The notes: generated from the sequence alone by a model not told the origin. 64,000 bases of DNA from Deinandra increscens subsp. villosa (GCA_039602395.1 JBCNJP010000006.1:50371502-50435501); one strand, 5' to 3'; shown: positions 1 through 9,722, numbered from the stretch's first letter. Numbers and translations are program-made.

Positions 1-17
1 GGTTCGCTGTAACCAAT

Positions 18-30
18 GGCTCTGATACCA
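18..30 (-). promoter_or_regulatory. Primer-binding site of a minus-strand LTR retrotransposon
   Basis: On the minus strand this reads TGGTATCAGAGCC, the complement of the 3' end of plant initiator methionine tRNA and the usual primer site for copia and many gypsy elements. It lies three bases from the LTR that begins at 34. The internal region of the element must therefore continue to the left, outside the window. Confidence 0.85.
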
Positions 31-33
31 ATC

Positions 34-2675
34 TGTCACACCCCCAATTTCCACTAACGGAGTATAACCGTGTAGGGTGTGAACCAGACCAGGACCCAAG
101 ACTTTAGTTACAACCAAGCCATAACAGTAATTTAATAGAAGTTAAAGCACGTTTTACAAAATAGAGTATTGTTTAGTTTAAACAATTCAGCGGAAGCACA
201 ACCATAGATTACAAGTTTAGTTTAGACAAAATAACATGTTGAAATGTTTGAAAGGTGTTTTCCCCAAAAGCTGCATAGTTGAGTACCGCCGCCATCCGTG
301 CCATCCATGAAATCCACCTAACGACCTGAAAAGTAAACAATGATCAAGTGTCAGCTAAAAGGCTGGTGAGTTCACTAAAGCAGTCTACACACACCATGTA
401 GACCAAAAATGCATATGAATAGTAAGGAAACAATTCATACTCTAGTTATACAAGTTGCAAGTATTATCCGTATCATTAGGTAGCTAGCCTATGCTTATGC
501 TCACCTGAACGTTCGAAACCAAAGCTGACAATGTATTTGATAGGTATTCACCTATGTAATTTGCCTTCCCCGTGTCTTTCCCGATCACGGTATTCCTAGG
601 CTAATATTGGTCTCAGTCCGACCGCCAGTCGGGAGGGTGCATCCTGTGCACCGCTGAGCGGGGGTGTCAATCCCCAGTAGATCTACTCAACATTACCTCG
701 CTATTCTATATTAATGGTCCGATAAGTAAGGACTTTTGTTATTAAAGCAATTCAGTGAAACATGTGATATATGTGGGATAATTACTCAAGTAAAGAAATA
801 CCTTTACCGTGTGTTGCCATCCCTTACCGGATGCAACAAAAATAGTAAGTGAAACTCACCTTAGGGTGCACTGGTACGCGGCACTTGGTTCTACGAGTTG
901 GTCAAGATCGACCTAGTTTGGTAAATACGGCCTAACCGGATTAGAAGTTGTCACCAAGACTAATAGTAACACTTAAGCACCTAAACACGTTTCATGCATT
1001 CATACAAGTCATACAATACACCTTGAAGTCCCAACTTGGGAGAAAATCATGCAATTGCAACCTAAGTCAAAGCTGACCTAGAAAAGTCAAACATCAAGCA
1101 CCTATCTAGTGACATAGCTAAAATCCACAATACTTGGAATTAGCTCTTTAAATTTTACAGGCATGTAGTACATATCAAATAGGACTTGTAGCAAAAAGAA
1201 TCAAGTAAAAAGGTTTGGAAATGAGAAAGTTATGCACGTCGGAAGTTAGCATTTTCAGCATTTTGCAAAATAGTCAAAGTGATCTTAAAAATTGCATAAC
1301 TCATTCAATACTTGGAATTTTTGCACCAACACTTCCAGATCATACACTTATCATATAAACATCATTTACAAATAGCAAACTCGTCAATAAAACAAGATTA
1401 ACATGCTCAACCAAATTCAAAAGTCTACTTTTCACAGAAAAAGACAGCTTTGAGTACCCAACTTGCAGCGGTGTTTTGAGTGACCAAACGGACGTTTTAG
1501 AAAGTGTGCGAGTAGCCGTTGGAAAGCTAAGACATCCTACTTTACTAGGGAAAAAGAATCAATCAGTTTCGAGCAAAATTGAGAGAGTTATGGCTGCTGC
1601 AAGTTGACCAAAATTTCTGGTCAAAGCTGTTAGAATTTTTAAGTTTATAAAAATTTAGGATTTCCATTCTATGCTAACATTTGCTCCATTCAACACTTAC
1701 TAACAAGTTTATAACCATAATAACATGCAATTTCTGTCATGAACAAGATCATATCCTAATCATAGCAAAATCTCATCAAGTAACTAGCATACAAGGGCAT
1801 AAACGTCCAAATTTCACAACTAAACACCCAATGTACATAAGAGATCACTTATGGCAGAAAATTAACTCAAAACCCAGCTCTAAACTCGAGTTCAAATCTG
1901 TCCCAAATCATAAGTTAACATATCTTAACCTAAAACATGAAATATGAGCATAACAACACTCCATTTAGCACATAAACACCGAAAATCACACATGCAACCA
2001 CAAATTCGGATTTTCAAAAGTTAGGGCTTACAATGGGAAGAAGAAATCGCAGGTTAGAGATGGAGAGGAGAAGAAGGAGAAGCTTGCGTGATGATCTTGA
2101 AGCTTGTGGAAACTCGAATCCACCTCCTTGTAGCTCAATTTCTTCAAAATCGCAAGAATGTGTGTGTGTATGTGTGTAGTCGTGAACGAGAGAGAGAGAT
2201 GGAGATGAGCTGATGAAATTGTGAAGAATGAGGGAGAGGGGGAGTGTTTGGGCAGATTTGTTTAAAGGAGAAGTTACACATATGGCCCCTCATCTTTTCT
2301 TTTAAACACATAAGGCATAAAAACTCATTTAAGTGGGTTTTTGCTAAAAGTTGTAAAGTTAAATTCCTAAAATGTTTCCAAGAGTTTTTAAATCATTTAG
2401 CATGTAAGATATTGGTCGGGTTATATAAATTTATCATTTATTCATAGAAATCCAAATTTACACAAAAAGCCCGGTTTAGCATAAAAATGCAATTTTTCAT
2501 ATTTAGCACATAAAGTCACGAAACGAATTTACAACCAAGTCACTAAAGTCAAATAACAAGTAAACATAAGTAAACATGATATAAACCAAATAACGGGTCT
2601 CGGGCTCGCTAACGGAACTAACGGGACTAACGGAAAAACTTAACGGAGTTAACTTGGGAAGTGACGGTTGTCACA
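34..2675 (-). mobile_element. 5' LTR (2.64 kb) of a Ty3/gypsy-type element
   Basis: The block starts with TG (34-35), ends with CA (2674-2675), and has a PBS immediately outside its left end, so it is the 5' LTR of a minus-strand element. It interrupts a copia integrase reading frame at 2675/2676, which fixes the right boundary. The length resembles the 2.7-kb LTR at 37564-40262 (Tekay/Del-like). The terminal 35 bases (34-68) recur almost unchanged in opposite orientation at 49850-49886. The interior is non-coding, with a GT-rich tract near 2160 and GA-rich stretches near 2040-2240. The gypsy assignment is inferred from LTR length and termini, because the coding region lies outside the window. 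Confidence 0.75.
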
Positions 2676-2689
2676 GTTTTCATATCCAA

Positions 2690-3725
2690 AACAGTGGAGG
2701 GACACCTATTAACTAAGTATGCAGCAGTAGATACTGCCTCTCCCCAAAACTGCTTAGGAAAACCATAGCTAATCAACATACACCTTACTTTGTCTAAGAG
2801 TGTCCTATTCATCCTTTCTATAACCCCATTCAGCTGTGGGGTCCCAGGTACAGTTAAATGCCTCTCAATACCTTTGGATCCTTTGGATTTACAATATTGA
2901 CTAAACTCTTTATTACAGAATTCAAGCCCATTGTCTGTTCTTAACCTTCTAACTTTCCTACCTGTTTGATTCTCAACTAGGTTAACCCATTCCTTAAATT
3001 TCTGATATGCCTCATTCTTATGTTTTAATAGATAGATCCACACTCTTCTTGAGTGATCATCCATTAAAGACATAAAATAACTAGCACCCCCCAAAAGATT
3101 GAGTCCTAGCTGGCCCCCACAGATCAGAATGCACATAATCCAATATATCATTGGATCTTACGTCACTTCTAACAAACTTGACTCTGTGTGCCTTACCCAA
3201 AACACACTGCTCACAAAAGTCTTGACTTACTTCACCTAGATCAGACAAATAGCCTTGCTTCTTTAGCTCTCCTAGCCCTTTGTCACTTATATGTCCTAGT
3301 CTATGATGCCAAAGTCTACACTTAGGACTTTGATTACCTTGAATCACAACATTAATCATATAAGTAACTTTACCATCTAGAAGGTAAATGTTATTCTTAC
3401 CCCTAGTTCCTGACATCACAACTATGGAACCTCTTGCAACCTTGGCCTTACCATGCTTAAGACTAACACTACACCCTTCATCTTCTAAGGTTCCTAGAGA
3501 AATCAAATTTCTAGTAAGAGAAGGAATGTACCTCACTTTGTGTACAGAACCATGTGTGACCCATTTTCCAGCTTGATCTCCAACTCACCAATGCCTTTGA
3601 TGTTTCAAGCCCTGCTGTCTCCTAACTTGACAGTTCCTAAATCTTTATATTCCAAATTCTTGAAATAATGTTTGTGTGGTGTCATATGGAAAGAGCACCC
3701 TGAATCTAGGATCCAGTGCTCTCCA
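2690..3725 (-). pseudogene. Copia protease and integrase, broken
   Basis: Reading leftward, the protease motif WILDSGCSFHMT is near 3690-3720. It is followed by the GAG-pre-integrase zinc region (LWHHRLGHI ... CEQCVLGKAH) and the integrase core with a HSDLWGP strand, then the TDNGLEFC and GVIERMNRTL motifs that carry the second Asp and the Glu of the DDE triad. Integrase would insert element cDNA into host DNA. The frame changes near 3085-3100, just after the first catalytic Asp. A stretch before ERHLTVPGTP carries extra residues compared with the copy at 11093. The frame ends where the gypsy LTR was inserted. It cannot encode a working polyprotein. Confidence 0.85.
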
Positions 3726-3841
3726 CTATGTTGTTGATCAACCACAAGAACATCCAAAGATTCATAGCCTTTTGAACTTGCATCCTGAGTTGAATAACTT
3801 CTGCCTGAATTGTTGTACTCCTGTTTCTTTCTTTTGAACTC

Positions 3842-4562
3842 TCAACAATCTTTCTTCAAATGCTTCTCTGAATTGCAAACGAAGCATCTTAACTTCTGCA
3901 TTGGCTTTGACTTAAACTGAGTTTGCCTCTTTCTTTGACTTTTGTACTCAGGTTTTCCTTTTACAAACAAACCTTCATTTGTATCCTCCCTCTCATCACT
4001 CTTTTTCTTCAATTCTTTTGAATTGATGGCAGCCAATACCTCGTCCATGGATAACTCATCTCTGCCATACATTAATGTTTCGACAAAATGCTCATAAGAG
4101 CTTAGCAGAGACGATAGAAAAAGAATTGCCTGATCTTCGTCTTCAATTTTAACTTCAATATTTTCAAGATCAATTATCATCTTATTGAATTCGTCTGTAT
4201 GGTCTTCAATTGAACTACCAGGTGTCATACTGAAGGTGTACAACCTCTTCTTCAGATACAACCGATTAGCGAGAGATTTCGTCATGTAAAGAGACTCCAG
4301 TTTCAACCACACTGCCGCCGCAGTTTGTTCCCGACTCACCTCGCGCAACACCTTATCTCCCAAGTTCAGAAATATTGCTGCGTGAGCCTTATCTAATATC
4401 TCCTGCCACTCATTGTCCTCCATTTCTTCCGGGCGACCTGAATCACCGAGCAACGCATCAGAGATCCCTTGGTACACAAGGAATGCTCGCATCTTAAGGC
4501 ACCATAAACCAAAATCATTTTTTCCCTGAGAACTTCTCAATGTCGAATTTGGCAGAAACCAT
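3842..4562 (-). pseudogene. Copia gag with CCHC zinc knuckle, frameshifted
   Basis: This is the gag capsid gene (UBN2/retrotran_gag type). The motifs LYLKKRLYTF, EEHTDEFNK-like and SLLSSYEHFVETLMYG are shared with the gag at 9723. It ends in the knuckle CFVCNSEKHLKKDC (CX2CX4HX4C), which binds element RNA. I place the start at the ATG complementary to 4560-4562, because MVSAKFDIEKF aligns with the N-terminus of the other copy. A T6 run at 4518-4523 carries one base too many and throws the frame into a stop; the longer upstream open frame (to 4657) is only a by-product of this shift. The frame also ends right after the knuckle. Confidence 0.82.
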
Positions 4563-4620
4563 GATGTATCAATCGAATTCAATCGGAGTTGAATCTCGAT
4601 CCCCAATTTCGAGCCGCCGA

Positions 4621-4632
4621 GCTCTGATACCA
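4621..4632 (-). promoter_or_regulatory. Primer-binding site (initiator tRNA-Met) of the copia element
   Basis: The minus strand reads TGGTATCAGAGC, separated by three bases from the LTR at 4636. It defines the junction between the 5' LTR and the internal region. Confidence 0.85.
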
Positions 4633-4635
4633 AAT

Positions 4636-4925
4636 TGTGAAGAAATGATACAATCAAGAATGTAAAAACGACTCAAATGATTTCATTGATATGCTATGAA
4701 TTACAAAAGAAAGGAACTGAAACAAATCGCCCCAAATCATGAAGAAGAACTCTCCTTATAACCTACATCTACCAACGGTTAATAACAACTGTTAACAAAC
4801 TAAACACACCTAATTTAACAAACTATTAAACCAAGTTACAACACCAGTCCCTGCAGTTCTTCTTTTATACACTTCAGTCCCTCAACCAGAGTTGACTTAT
4901 ATTTGACCTTGGATTTAACCTCACA
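4636..4925 (-). repeat. 5' LTR of the copia element (290 bp)
   Basis: It begins TGTGAAG and ends CTCACA on the plus strand, next to the PBS on its left. On its right, the host sequence ggtagattacaagctctaaa at 4926 closely repeats host sequence near 5095, which supports the boundary at 4925. The partner 3' LTR is outside the window. Confidence 0.7.
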
Positions 4926-5694
4926 GGTAGATTACAAGCTCTAAAGCATAGATCCAGACTAAAGGGGTCTAGTAAATATGATGTTGAAAGATCAACCAGA
5001 ACTAAAATGAAATTTAAAAAGATTTAAAGAAATGGCTTCATGCTAAATGAATTGTCCTCTACCCTTTGGACTGCAATTACAGGGAGAAACGCAGAGGTAG
5101 ATCACAAGCTCTAAAGCACATATCCATGTTTTGTACATTGTCTTTCCCCTTTGGACTGCAATTACAGGGAGAAACGCAGAGGTTAATATCAAGATTATTA
5201 CCAATTGCTGTAAAAAACGCAGAGGCTGAGATCAAGATTATAAGAAAACTTCACTTGCAATCCCCAAGATTATGGTTGATATTTGCTAACCAAAACTATA
5301 TCTAGTACTAAAGTTTCACTAGTATGACAAACTCAGAAAAATAATTTCCAAACAAAAGAGGTACTTGTGAAACTGATTAAGGTATACTCTTTGGATACTA
5401 CAAACTCAAGATAGCAGGCTCTATACCATATCAACAGAGATAACAATAGTTTATTGGGCTGCATGGTAAACAATATAATCTAAGAGTAGCTATATTTAAA
5501 ATACATTCTTTCTTTAACTATTATACCTGTTATCGGCCAAATTAACATGAAGAATGATATTAGATTTCATCTTTTTATCAGCTGGTTTATGCAGAATCCC
5601 AACTTGCACAATGGATACTACAAAACTCTAATTAGCACATTATTTCCCCAATTTTCAAGACCTAAAATTCTCAAGTGCAAATTGAAATGCAGCT
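4926..5694. other. Host spacer with short direct repeats, no clear gene
   Basis: No convincing coding region is visible. The stretch carries a roughly 85-bp direct repeat (5062-5098 and 5148-5183) and a third partial copy near 5210. On the minus strand these units read as pyrimidine-rich tracts ending in TTGCAG, so they could be 3' splice sites of the divergent gene at 5695-5994. That is conjecture. Confidence 0.4.
5062..5230. repeat. Direct repeat around 'ctgcaattacagggagaaac'
   Basis: Two nearly identical copies of a 36-base segment start at 5062 and 5148. A third copy of its last part (aaacgcagagg followed by atcaagatta) lies at about 5212-5240. The segment after copy one (agatcacaagctctaaagca) is also echoed at 4928, next to the copia insertion. 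This indicates a small local tandem duplication older than the copia insertion. Confidence 0.7.
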
Positions 5695-5994
5695 TCACAT
5701 GAACGAGTCAGATTGGAATTGGAGGCAGGAAAGGTCTTGGATACCTAATTTGGAATTCTTATTGGGTTCGAAGAACATTAAAGGGGACGATTTGTGGCGG
5801 ATGTCGGGGAGGCCAATACGGCCTTGGCAGTCTCCTGCGGTAAGGAGATGGTGAAAGTGCGAAGGTCGAGGAGGCAAATACGGTCTTGGATAATTAATCG
5901 ACGGAGAACGTAAGCAGCTTAATGGCTGGGGAGAGTAATGGAGAATCGAACGGAGAGACATGAAATTAGGGCTTGAGTAATAGAGCCGAGGCAT
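5695..5994 (-). CDS. Hypothetical small protein or first exon, divergent from NCED
   Basis: This is a 99-codon frame starting at the ATG complementary to 5992-5994. I do not recognise it. The first 30 or so residues are rich in Ser, Arg, Leu and Pro and nearly free of acidic residues (MSLRSILHYSPQPLSCLRSP), as in mitochondrial or plastid targeting peptides. Upstream on the minus strand (6000-6110) is a CT-rich stretch like a plant 5' UTR. A possible splice donor (ttag/gtatcc) lies near residue 80, so the stop at 5695 may fall inside an intron. Its start codon is 674 bases from that of NCED in head-to-head arrangement. It could equally be a chance frame, and transcript evidence is lacking. Confidence 0.35.
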   Translation of the reverse strand: MPRLYYSSPNFMSLRSILHYSPQPLSCLRSPSINYPRPYLPPRPSHFHHLLTAGDCQGRIGLPDIRHKSSPLMFFEPNKNSKLGIQDLSCLQFQSDSFM

Positions 5995-5999
5995 GATAT

Positions 6000-6465
6000 G
6001 ATGGGTGGAGCTGAGAGAGTAGTGGAGAGCGAGAATTAAATTAGGGCTAAGTAATGGAGAGATCTCAAGAAGCGGGAAGTGAAATTTCTAGCGGGAGACA
6101 TGAAAACATAAAACGACGAAACCGGATGGCACGCACATTTAAAATCTGTACTCCGTGTTTTTTTATGCAGAAATTGTATGGCACACATAAATACATCTTC
6201 TCTTAATTTTTATATATTTTAACAGTTTTTTCTATAACATCTATATTTACATGTCACTAAATTAACGTATGTTATTATTCGTGCATCATTAAAGACCTTT
6301 TTATAGGAGTGATTTTAAATTTATCACTCACCGTGACATGGCTAAACCTGTTGAGAGATAGGTGATAAAATAATAAGAATTCGTTGGAATAATAGTATAG
6401 AATAATAATTGTATCGATGACTAGCAACATAGTAGAGGTTGTCAATATTTTGCATCAACATCCGA
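6000..6465. other. Intergenic region between divergent gene candidates
   Basis: The left part (6000-6110) resembles the leader of the minus-strand candidate. The middle is AT-rich with no repeat or frame I can name. The distal promoter of NCED is expected here. Confidence 0.4.
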
Positions 6466-6471
6466 CACGTG
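6466..6471 (+). promoter_or_regulatory. G-box / ABRE (CACGTG) upstream of NCED
   Basis: The palindrome CACGTG sits inside ACACGTGG, which matches the abscisic-acid-responsive element core ACGTGG bound by bZIP (ABF/AREB) factors and, as a G-box, by bHLH factors. It lies about 55 bases before the TATA-like box and 200 bases before the ATG. NCED genes of other plants are known to be induced by drought, and a G-box is important for Arabidopsis NCED3. The role here is inferred. Confidence 0.6.
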
Positions 6472-6521
6472 GTTACCTATACTCGTTTTGAGGTCGACCT
6501 CCCTCCCCCCGCCCCCACCTA

Positions 6522-6531
6522 CTATTTATAT
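6522..6531 (+). promoter_or_regulatory. TATA-like box of NCED
   Basis: The sequence ctatttatat follows a C-rich stretch and lies about 140 bases before the ATG. It is followed by a pyrimidine-rich leader typical of plant 5' UTRs. Confidence 0.55.
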
Positions 6532-6667
6532 CCCTTCCACCCCTTCATCCAAAAACACATACTTTTTCCTCACTTCCCACTCACTTTCAAATCAAATCTC
6601 TTAATTATTTTATATATAATATATATATACATATTTTTCCATTCAAAACCAGTAGCTAGCAATATTC

Positions 6668-8362
6668 ATGGCCTCTGCTTCCACTTCCGGTACTACTATT
6701 TTCAAACCCCTTTCTTCTTCTAACAAACTCCTTAAACCAACTATCAATTCTGCTCTTCAATCACCTTCCACCATCAATTTCCCCTTTCAACAACTCCCGA
6801 AATCATCATGGAACTTGTTGCAAAAGGTTTCTGCCATCGCATTGGATGCTATCGAAAACAGTTTAATACAACGAGAAAAGAAACACCCTTTACCTAAAAC
6901 GGTTGATCCTGTCGTTCAAATCACCGGCAATTTCTCTCCTGTTCCGGAGCATCCGGTTCACCACCATCTCCCGGTCGACGGAAAAATCCCGGATCACATC
7001 CAAGGCGTGTACTTGAGAAACGGGGCCAACCCCATGTTCGAGCCTGTCTCCGGCCACCATTTGTTCGACGGTGACGGCATGATTTACGCCGTCAAGTTCG
7101 AAAACGGTTCCGCCAGTTACGCTTGCCGGTTCACGGAGACACAGCGGCTTGTCCAAGAACGTGCGTTAGGAAAACCGGTTTTCCCGAAGGCTATCGGGGA
7201 GCTTCACGGTCATTCCGGCATCGCTAAATTGGCGTTGTTTTACGCACGTGGGTTATGTGGTCTGGTCGATCACAGCCAAGGCATTGGGGTGGCCAACGCC
7301 GGTTTGGTTTATTTTAACAACCGGCTTTTAGCGATGTCCGAGGATGATTTGCCTTATCACGTGCGGGTCACTCCCTCTGGCGACTTGAAAACTGTCGGGA
7401 GGTACAGCTTTAACCACCAGTTGAACTTGAACTCCACCATGATCGCACACCCGAAGCTGGACCCTGTTTCCGGCGAACTGTTTGCACTCAGTTACGACGT
7501 CATCCACAAGCCTTACTTGAAATACTTCCGGTTTTCACCCGACGGGACGAAATCGGAAGACGTGGCGATTCATTTGGGGGAGCCTACCATGGTTCACGAT
7601 TTCGCGATCACGGAGAGTTTCGTGGTGATCCCTGACCATCAGGTGGTTTTCAAGATGTCGGAGATGATCAGCGGCGGGTCTCCGGTGGTGTATGATGAAG
7701 ATAAAGTTGCACGTTTCGGGGTTCTGGATAAATACGCCCCTGATGATTCCGGGATCAAATGGATTGAAGTCCCCGATTGTTTCTGTTTTCATCTCTGGAA
7801 CGCGTGGGAAGAACCGGAGACGGACGAGGTGGTGGTGATCGGGTCGTGCATGACTCCAGCGGACTCCATTTTCAACGAGAGCGATAAAGAATTGAAAAGC
7901 GTACTGTCTGAAATAAGGCTTAGTTTAAAAACAGGAAAATCAAGTCGTCGAGCGCTCCTCATTTCGCACGTGAATTTGGAAGCAGGGATGGTGAACAAGA
8001 ACCTTCTGGGACGGAGATCAAAATACGCGTACCTTGCGATAGCAGATCCGTGGCCAAAGGTTTCAGGTTTCGCCAAAGTGGACCTGTCCACCGGTGAAAT
8101 AAAAAAGTTCATCTACGGAGACGAAAAATACGGCGGCGAGCCTCTGTTTCTTCCCCGGGATTCTTCTAACTCCTCAAAATCCGAAGAAGATGACGGTCAC
8201 ATTTTATCGTTCGTCCATGACGAGAGAACATCGGCATCAGAGCTTCAGATTGTGAACGCAACCACATTACAGTTAGAGGCGACTGTGAAGCTGCCGTCAA
8301 GGGTTCCATATGGTTTTCATGGAACATTTATTAGCGCCAAAAGCTTGGCAACACAAGCTTAA
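6668..8362 (+). CDS. NCED: 9-cis-epoxycarotenoid dioxygenase (NCED), plastid
   Basis: This enzyme cleaves 9-cis-violaxanthin and 9'-cis-neoxanthin at the 11,12 double bond to give xanthoxin, the rate-setting step of abscisic acid synthesis in plastids. The 564-residue frame has no intron, as is usual for NCEDs. It begins with a Ser/Thr-rich plastid transit peptide (about 1-45), followed by the NCED amphipathic helix (about 48-66, WNLLQKVSAIALDAIENSL). The dioxygenase beta-propeller then runs to the C-terminus. The four iron-binding histidines are visible: His261 (MIAHPK), His310 (MVHDFA), His375 (CFHLWNAWE) and His551 (FHGTFI). The segments FPKAIGELHGHSGIAKL and WEEPETDEVVVIGSCMTPA are NCED-like rather than CCD1- or CCD4-like. 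It is slightly short (relatives are about 590-605) because of the transit peptide. The start is the only suitable ATG after the TATA box. It appears functional; the exact orthologue (NCED1, 3 or other) is not resolved. Confidence 0.96.
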   Translation: MASASTSGTTIFKPLSSSNKLLKPTINSALQSPSTINFPFQQLPKSSWNLLQKVSAIALDAIENSLIQREKKHPLPKTVDPVVQITGNFSPVPEHPVHHHLPVDGKIPDHIQGVYLRNGANPMFEPVSGHHLFDGDGMIYAVKFENGSASYACRFTETQRLVQERALGKPVFPKAIGELHGHSGIAKLALFYARGLCGLVDHSQGIGVANAGLVYFNNRLLAMSEDDLPYHVRVTPSGDLKTVGRYSFNHQLNLNSTMIAHPKLDPVSGELFALSYDVIHKPYLKYFRFSPDGTKSEDVAIHLGEPTMVHDFAITESFVVIPDHQVVFKMSEMISGGSPVVYDEDKVARFGVLDKYAPDDSGIKWIEVPDCFCFHLWNAWEEPETDEVVVIGSCMTPADSIFNESDKELKSVLSEIRLSLKTGKSSRRALLISHVNLEAGMVNKNLLGRRSKYAYLAIADPWPKVSGFAKVDLSTGEIKKFIYGDEKYGGEPLFLPRDSSNSSKSEEDDGHILSFVHDERTSASELQIVNATTLQLEATVKLPSRVPYGFHGTFISAKSLATQA

Positions 8363-8442
8363 AGGAAGAAAGAGCACCACCGGAAAGTTTGCATTTCACT
8401 TTCCGTAACAGGGGTGGTGTCATCACACCTTCTTTCCTTCCA
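8363..8442 (+). other. Stem-loop in the NCED 3' UTR
   Basis: Just after the stop codon the sequence can fold on itself. GGAAAG pairs with CTTTCC around an 11-base loop, CCACC pairs with GGTGG further out, and GGAAGAAAG pairs with CTTTCTTCC-like sequence at the base, with bulges on the right arm. The arms are about 8363-8387 and 8398-8442. A role in mRNA stability or 3' end formation is conjecture. Confidence 0.5.
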
Positions 8443-8952
8443 AGTTGTTATTGATTGGGAAGGCTTAACTGCATGCGTAGTTTTAACTTTTAAAGGTTGA
8501 GGGTTCATTTTGTAGTTACATAGGACCTGAGGGACCGATTTGTTATTTGTAGCTTATTCTTTTCGTGGACGTATAAATTGGAGCTCAGCTTGGGTCTCTT
8601 TACCATCCGGGTGGAATAGCGAAACACTCTAGTACATACGGCGACTATAATTTATTTGTCATATAGAGCAATTAGATAGATATCTTTTTATAATTCACTA
8701 CTCGAGGCTAAAAATCTTTATCAAATGAGCTAGTTTACATTTCACTTTTCGACTCGACAACTATAACACAACACGGGAGGTGTGAGTTTTAAAGGTTTCG
8801 GGTTCATTTTGTAATAAATAAGTTTTTAACATCATTTATGCTTACATTTCATACATCTTTTTGCAATATGGTTCTTTTTATGTACAATCTATCTATTGCG
8901 AGTTTCGTGAAATATAATGGAATTTGAATTGCAAAGTTTTGCTTTTAAAGTT
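8443..8952. other. NCED 3' flank
   Basis: This is non-coding. It contains a repeated phrase (gggttcattttgta near 8507 and gggttcattttgtaataa near 8800). Poly(A) signals are likely here, but none is decisive. Confidence 0.4.
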
Positions 8953-9128
8953 GTGTTTAGCTGGGTAAAGAGGTAATTTGAAATGTAATAAAATTTTAAT
9001 CAATTGAATTTGAAGTTATGTAACTTTCCTTCATTAAAGTGGAGAGTTTATAAAGAAAGTTGAAATAGTACTAAATTCATTGAATAAAGGATTCCATTGC
9101 ATTTCAAATTCCTTCTTTACCCAAACTC
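8953..9128. mobile_element. TIR-bounded MITE-like element (about 175 bp)
   Basis: The two ends are inverted copies of about 30 bases: the left end contains gggtaaagaggtaatttgaa and the right end, reverse-complemented, reads gggtaaagaaggaatttgaa. The interior is AT-rich and non-coding. I could not fix the target duplication, so the superfamily is not assigned. Confidence 0.6.
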
Positions 9129-9179
9129 TATCTTTTTAACGACATAAAGTCGACTCGTTAGTTCAACAAGATGTTGACC

Positions 9180-9324
9180 TATGCGACATCATCTGAAATA
9201 CACTAATTATGACGAAAACCCATCCACTCCCCCTCGAGTTGGATTCAAACTTAAGACCATAAAGGATCATCCTAAACTCTACTTTCATCCTTAATACCAC
9301 TAGAATAAGTCCTATTATCCAAGC
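9180..9324 (-). mobile_element. Possible worn tRNA-derived SINE
   Basis: On the minus strand a box-A-like TTCTAGTGGTA (near 9300) is followed at about tRNA spacing by a box-B-like AGTTTGAATCC (near 9240). The arrangement parallels the clear SINE at 14329-14546. Ends and target duplications are not visible, and a copia element has inserted at its right edge. Confidence 0.35.
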
Positions 9325-9643
9325 TGTAGAAATATTTGAGCTTAACCGGATTCGAACTTGGGATCATTGGATTAATCAGGGTATAAGCGAATAGGTGTAG
9401 TTTGAACATTATCTCAATGTTTGAGGGGGTAATGGGAAAATATTGTTAATACACTGTTAATGGTCGTTAAGAACTGTTAGGAGGTAATCGGTAGCTGGTT
9501 TTCATATATAGGGGTTTGTTAGAGATTGTAAATGTATTCAGTTTCATTTTTCGATTGTATCTCTTTCGTTTTATCATCAATAAAATTCCGGTAGAGCTTG
9601 ATTTCTGAATTCTCGTGTTATTGATCTTGATTTTCCGTTAACA
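9325..9643 (+). repeat. 5' LTR of copia element 9325-14183
   Basis: The 319-bp repeat begins TGTAGAAATATT and ends GTTAACA. It matches 13861-14183 nearly base for base over its full length. AATAAA-like sequence (tcaataaaattcc, near 9582) is a likely polyadenylation signal. Confidence 0.93.
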
Positions 9644-9645
9644 AG

Positions 9646-9657
9646 TGGTATCAGAGC
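9646..9657 (+). promoter_or_regulatory. Primer-binding site (initiator tRNA-Met)
   Basis: TGGTATCAGAGC begins two bases after the 5' LTR, the standard copia primer site. Confidence 0.92.
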
Positions 9658-9722
9658 ACGGTGGCTCAATTGAAGATCAATTCACTCCCGGTTGGAGATC
9701 AGAATCAAATTAAGGATCATCG

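Larger units (their letters stand above)
2676..4925 (-). mobile_element. Truncated Ty1/copia element (LTR, gag, protease, integrase)
   Basis: This is a minus-strand copia element running from its 5' LTR (4636-4925) through gag, a CCHC knuckle, a protease remnant and integrase. It is cut inside the integrase C-terminal part by the 2.6-kb LTR at 34-2675. Reverse transcriptase, RNase H and the 3' LTR should lie beyond that inserted element, to the left of the window. Its proteins are clearly related to those of the copia element at 9325-14183, but the LTRs of the two do not look alike, so they are separate families of one lineage. Confidence 0.88.

Noticed and set aside
7535..8112. Minus-strand open frames inside NCED
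   Set aside because: They are shadows of a GC-rich coding region and have no domain or leader.
6668..8362. Calling the dioxygenase CCD4 or CCD1
   Set aside because: The segments around all four histidines, the N-terminal amphipathic helix and the lack of introns match NCED; CCD4 and CCD1 differ in these stretches.
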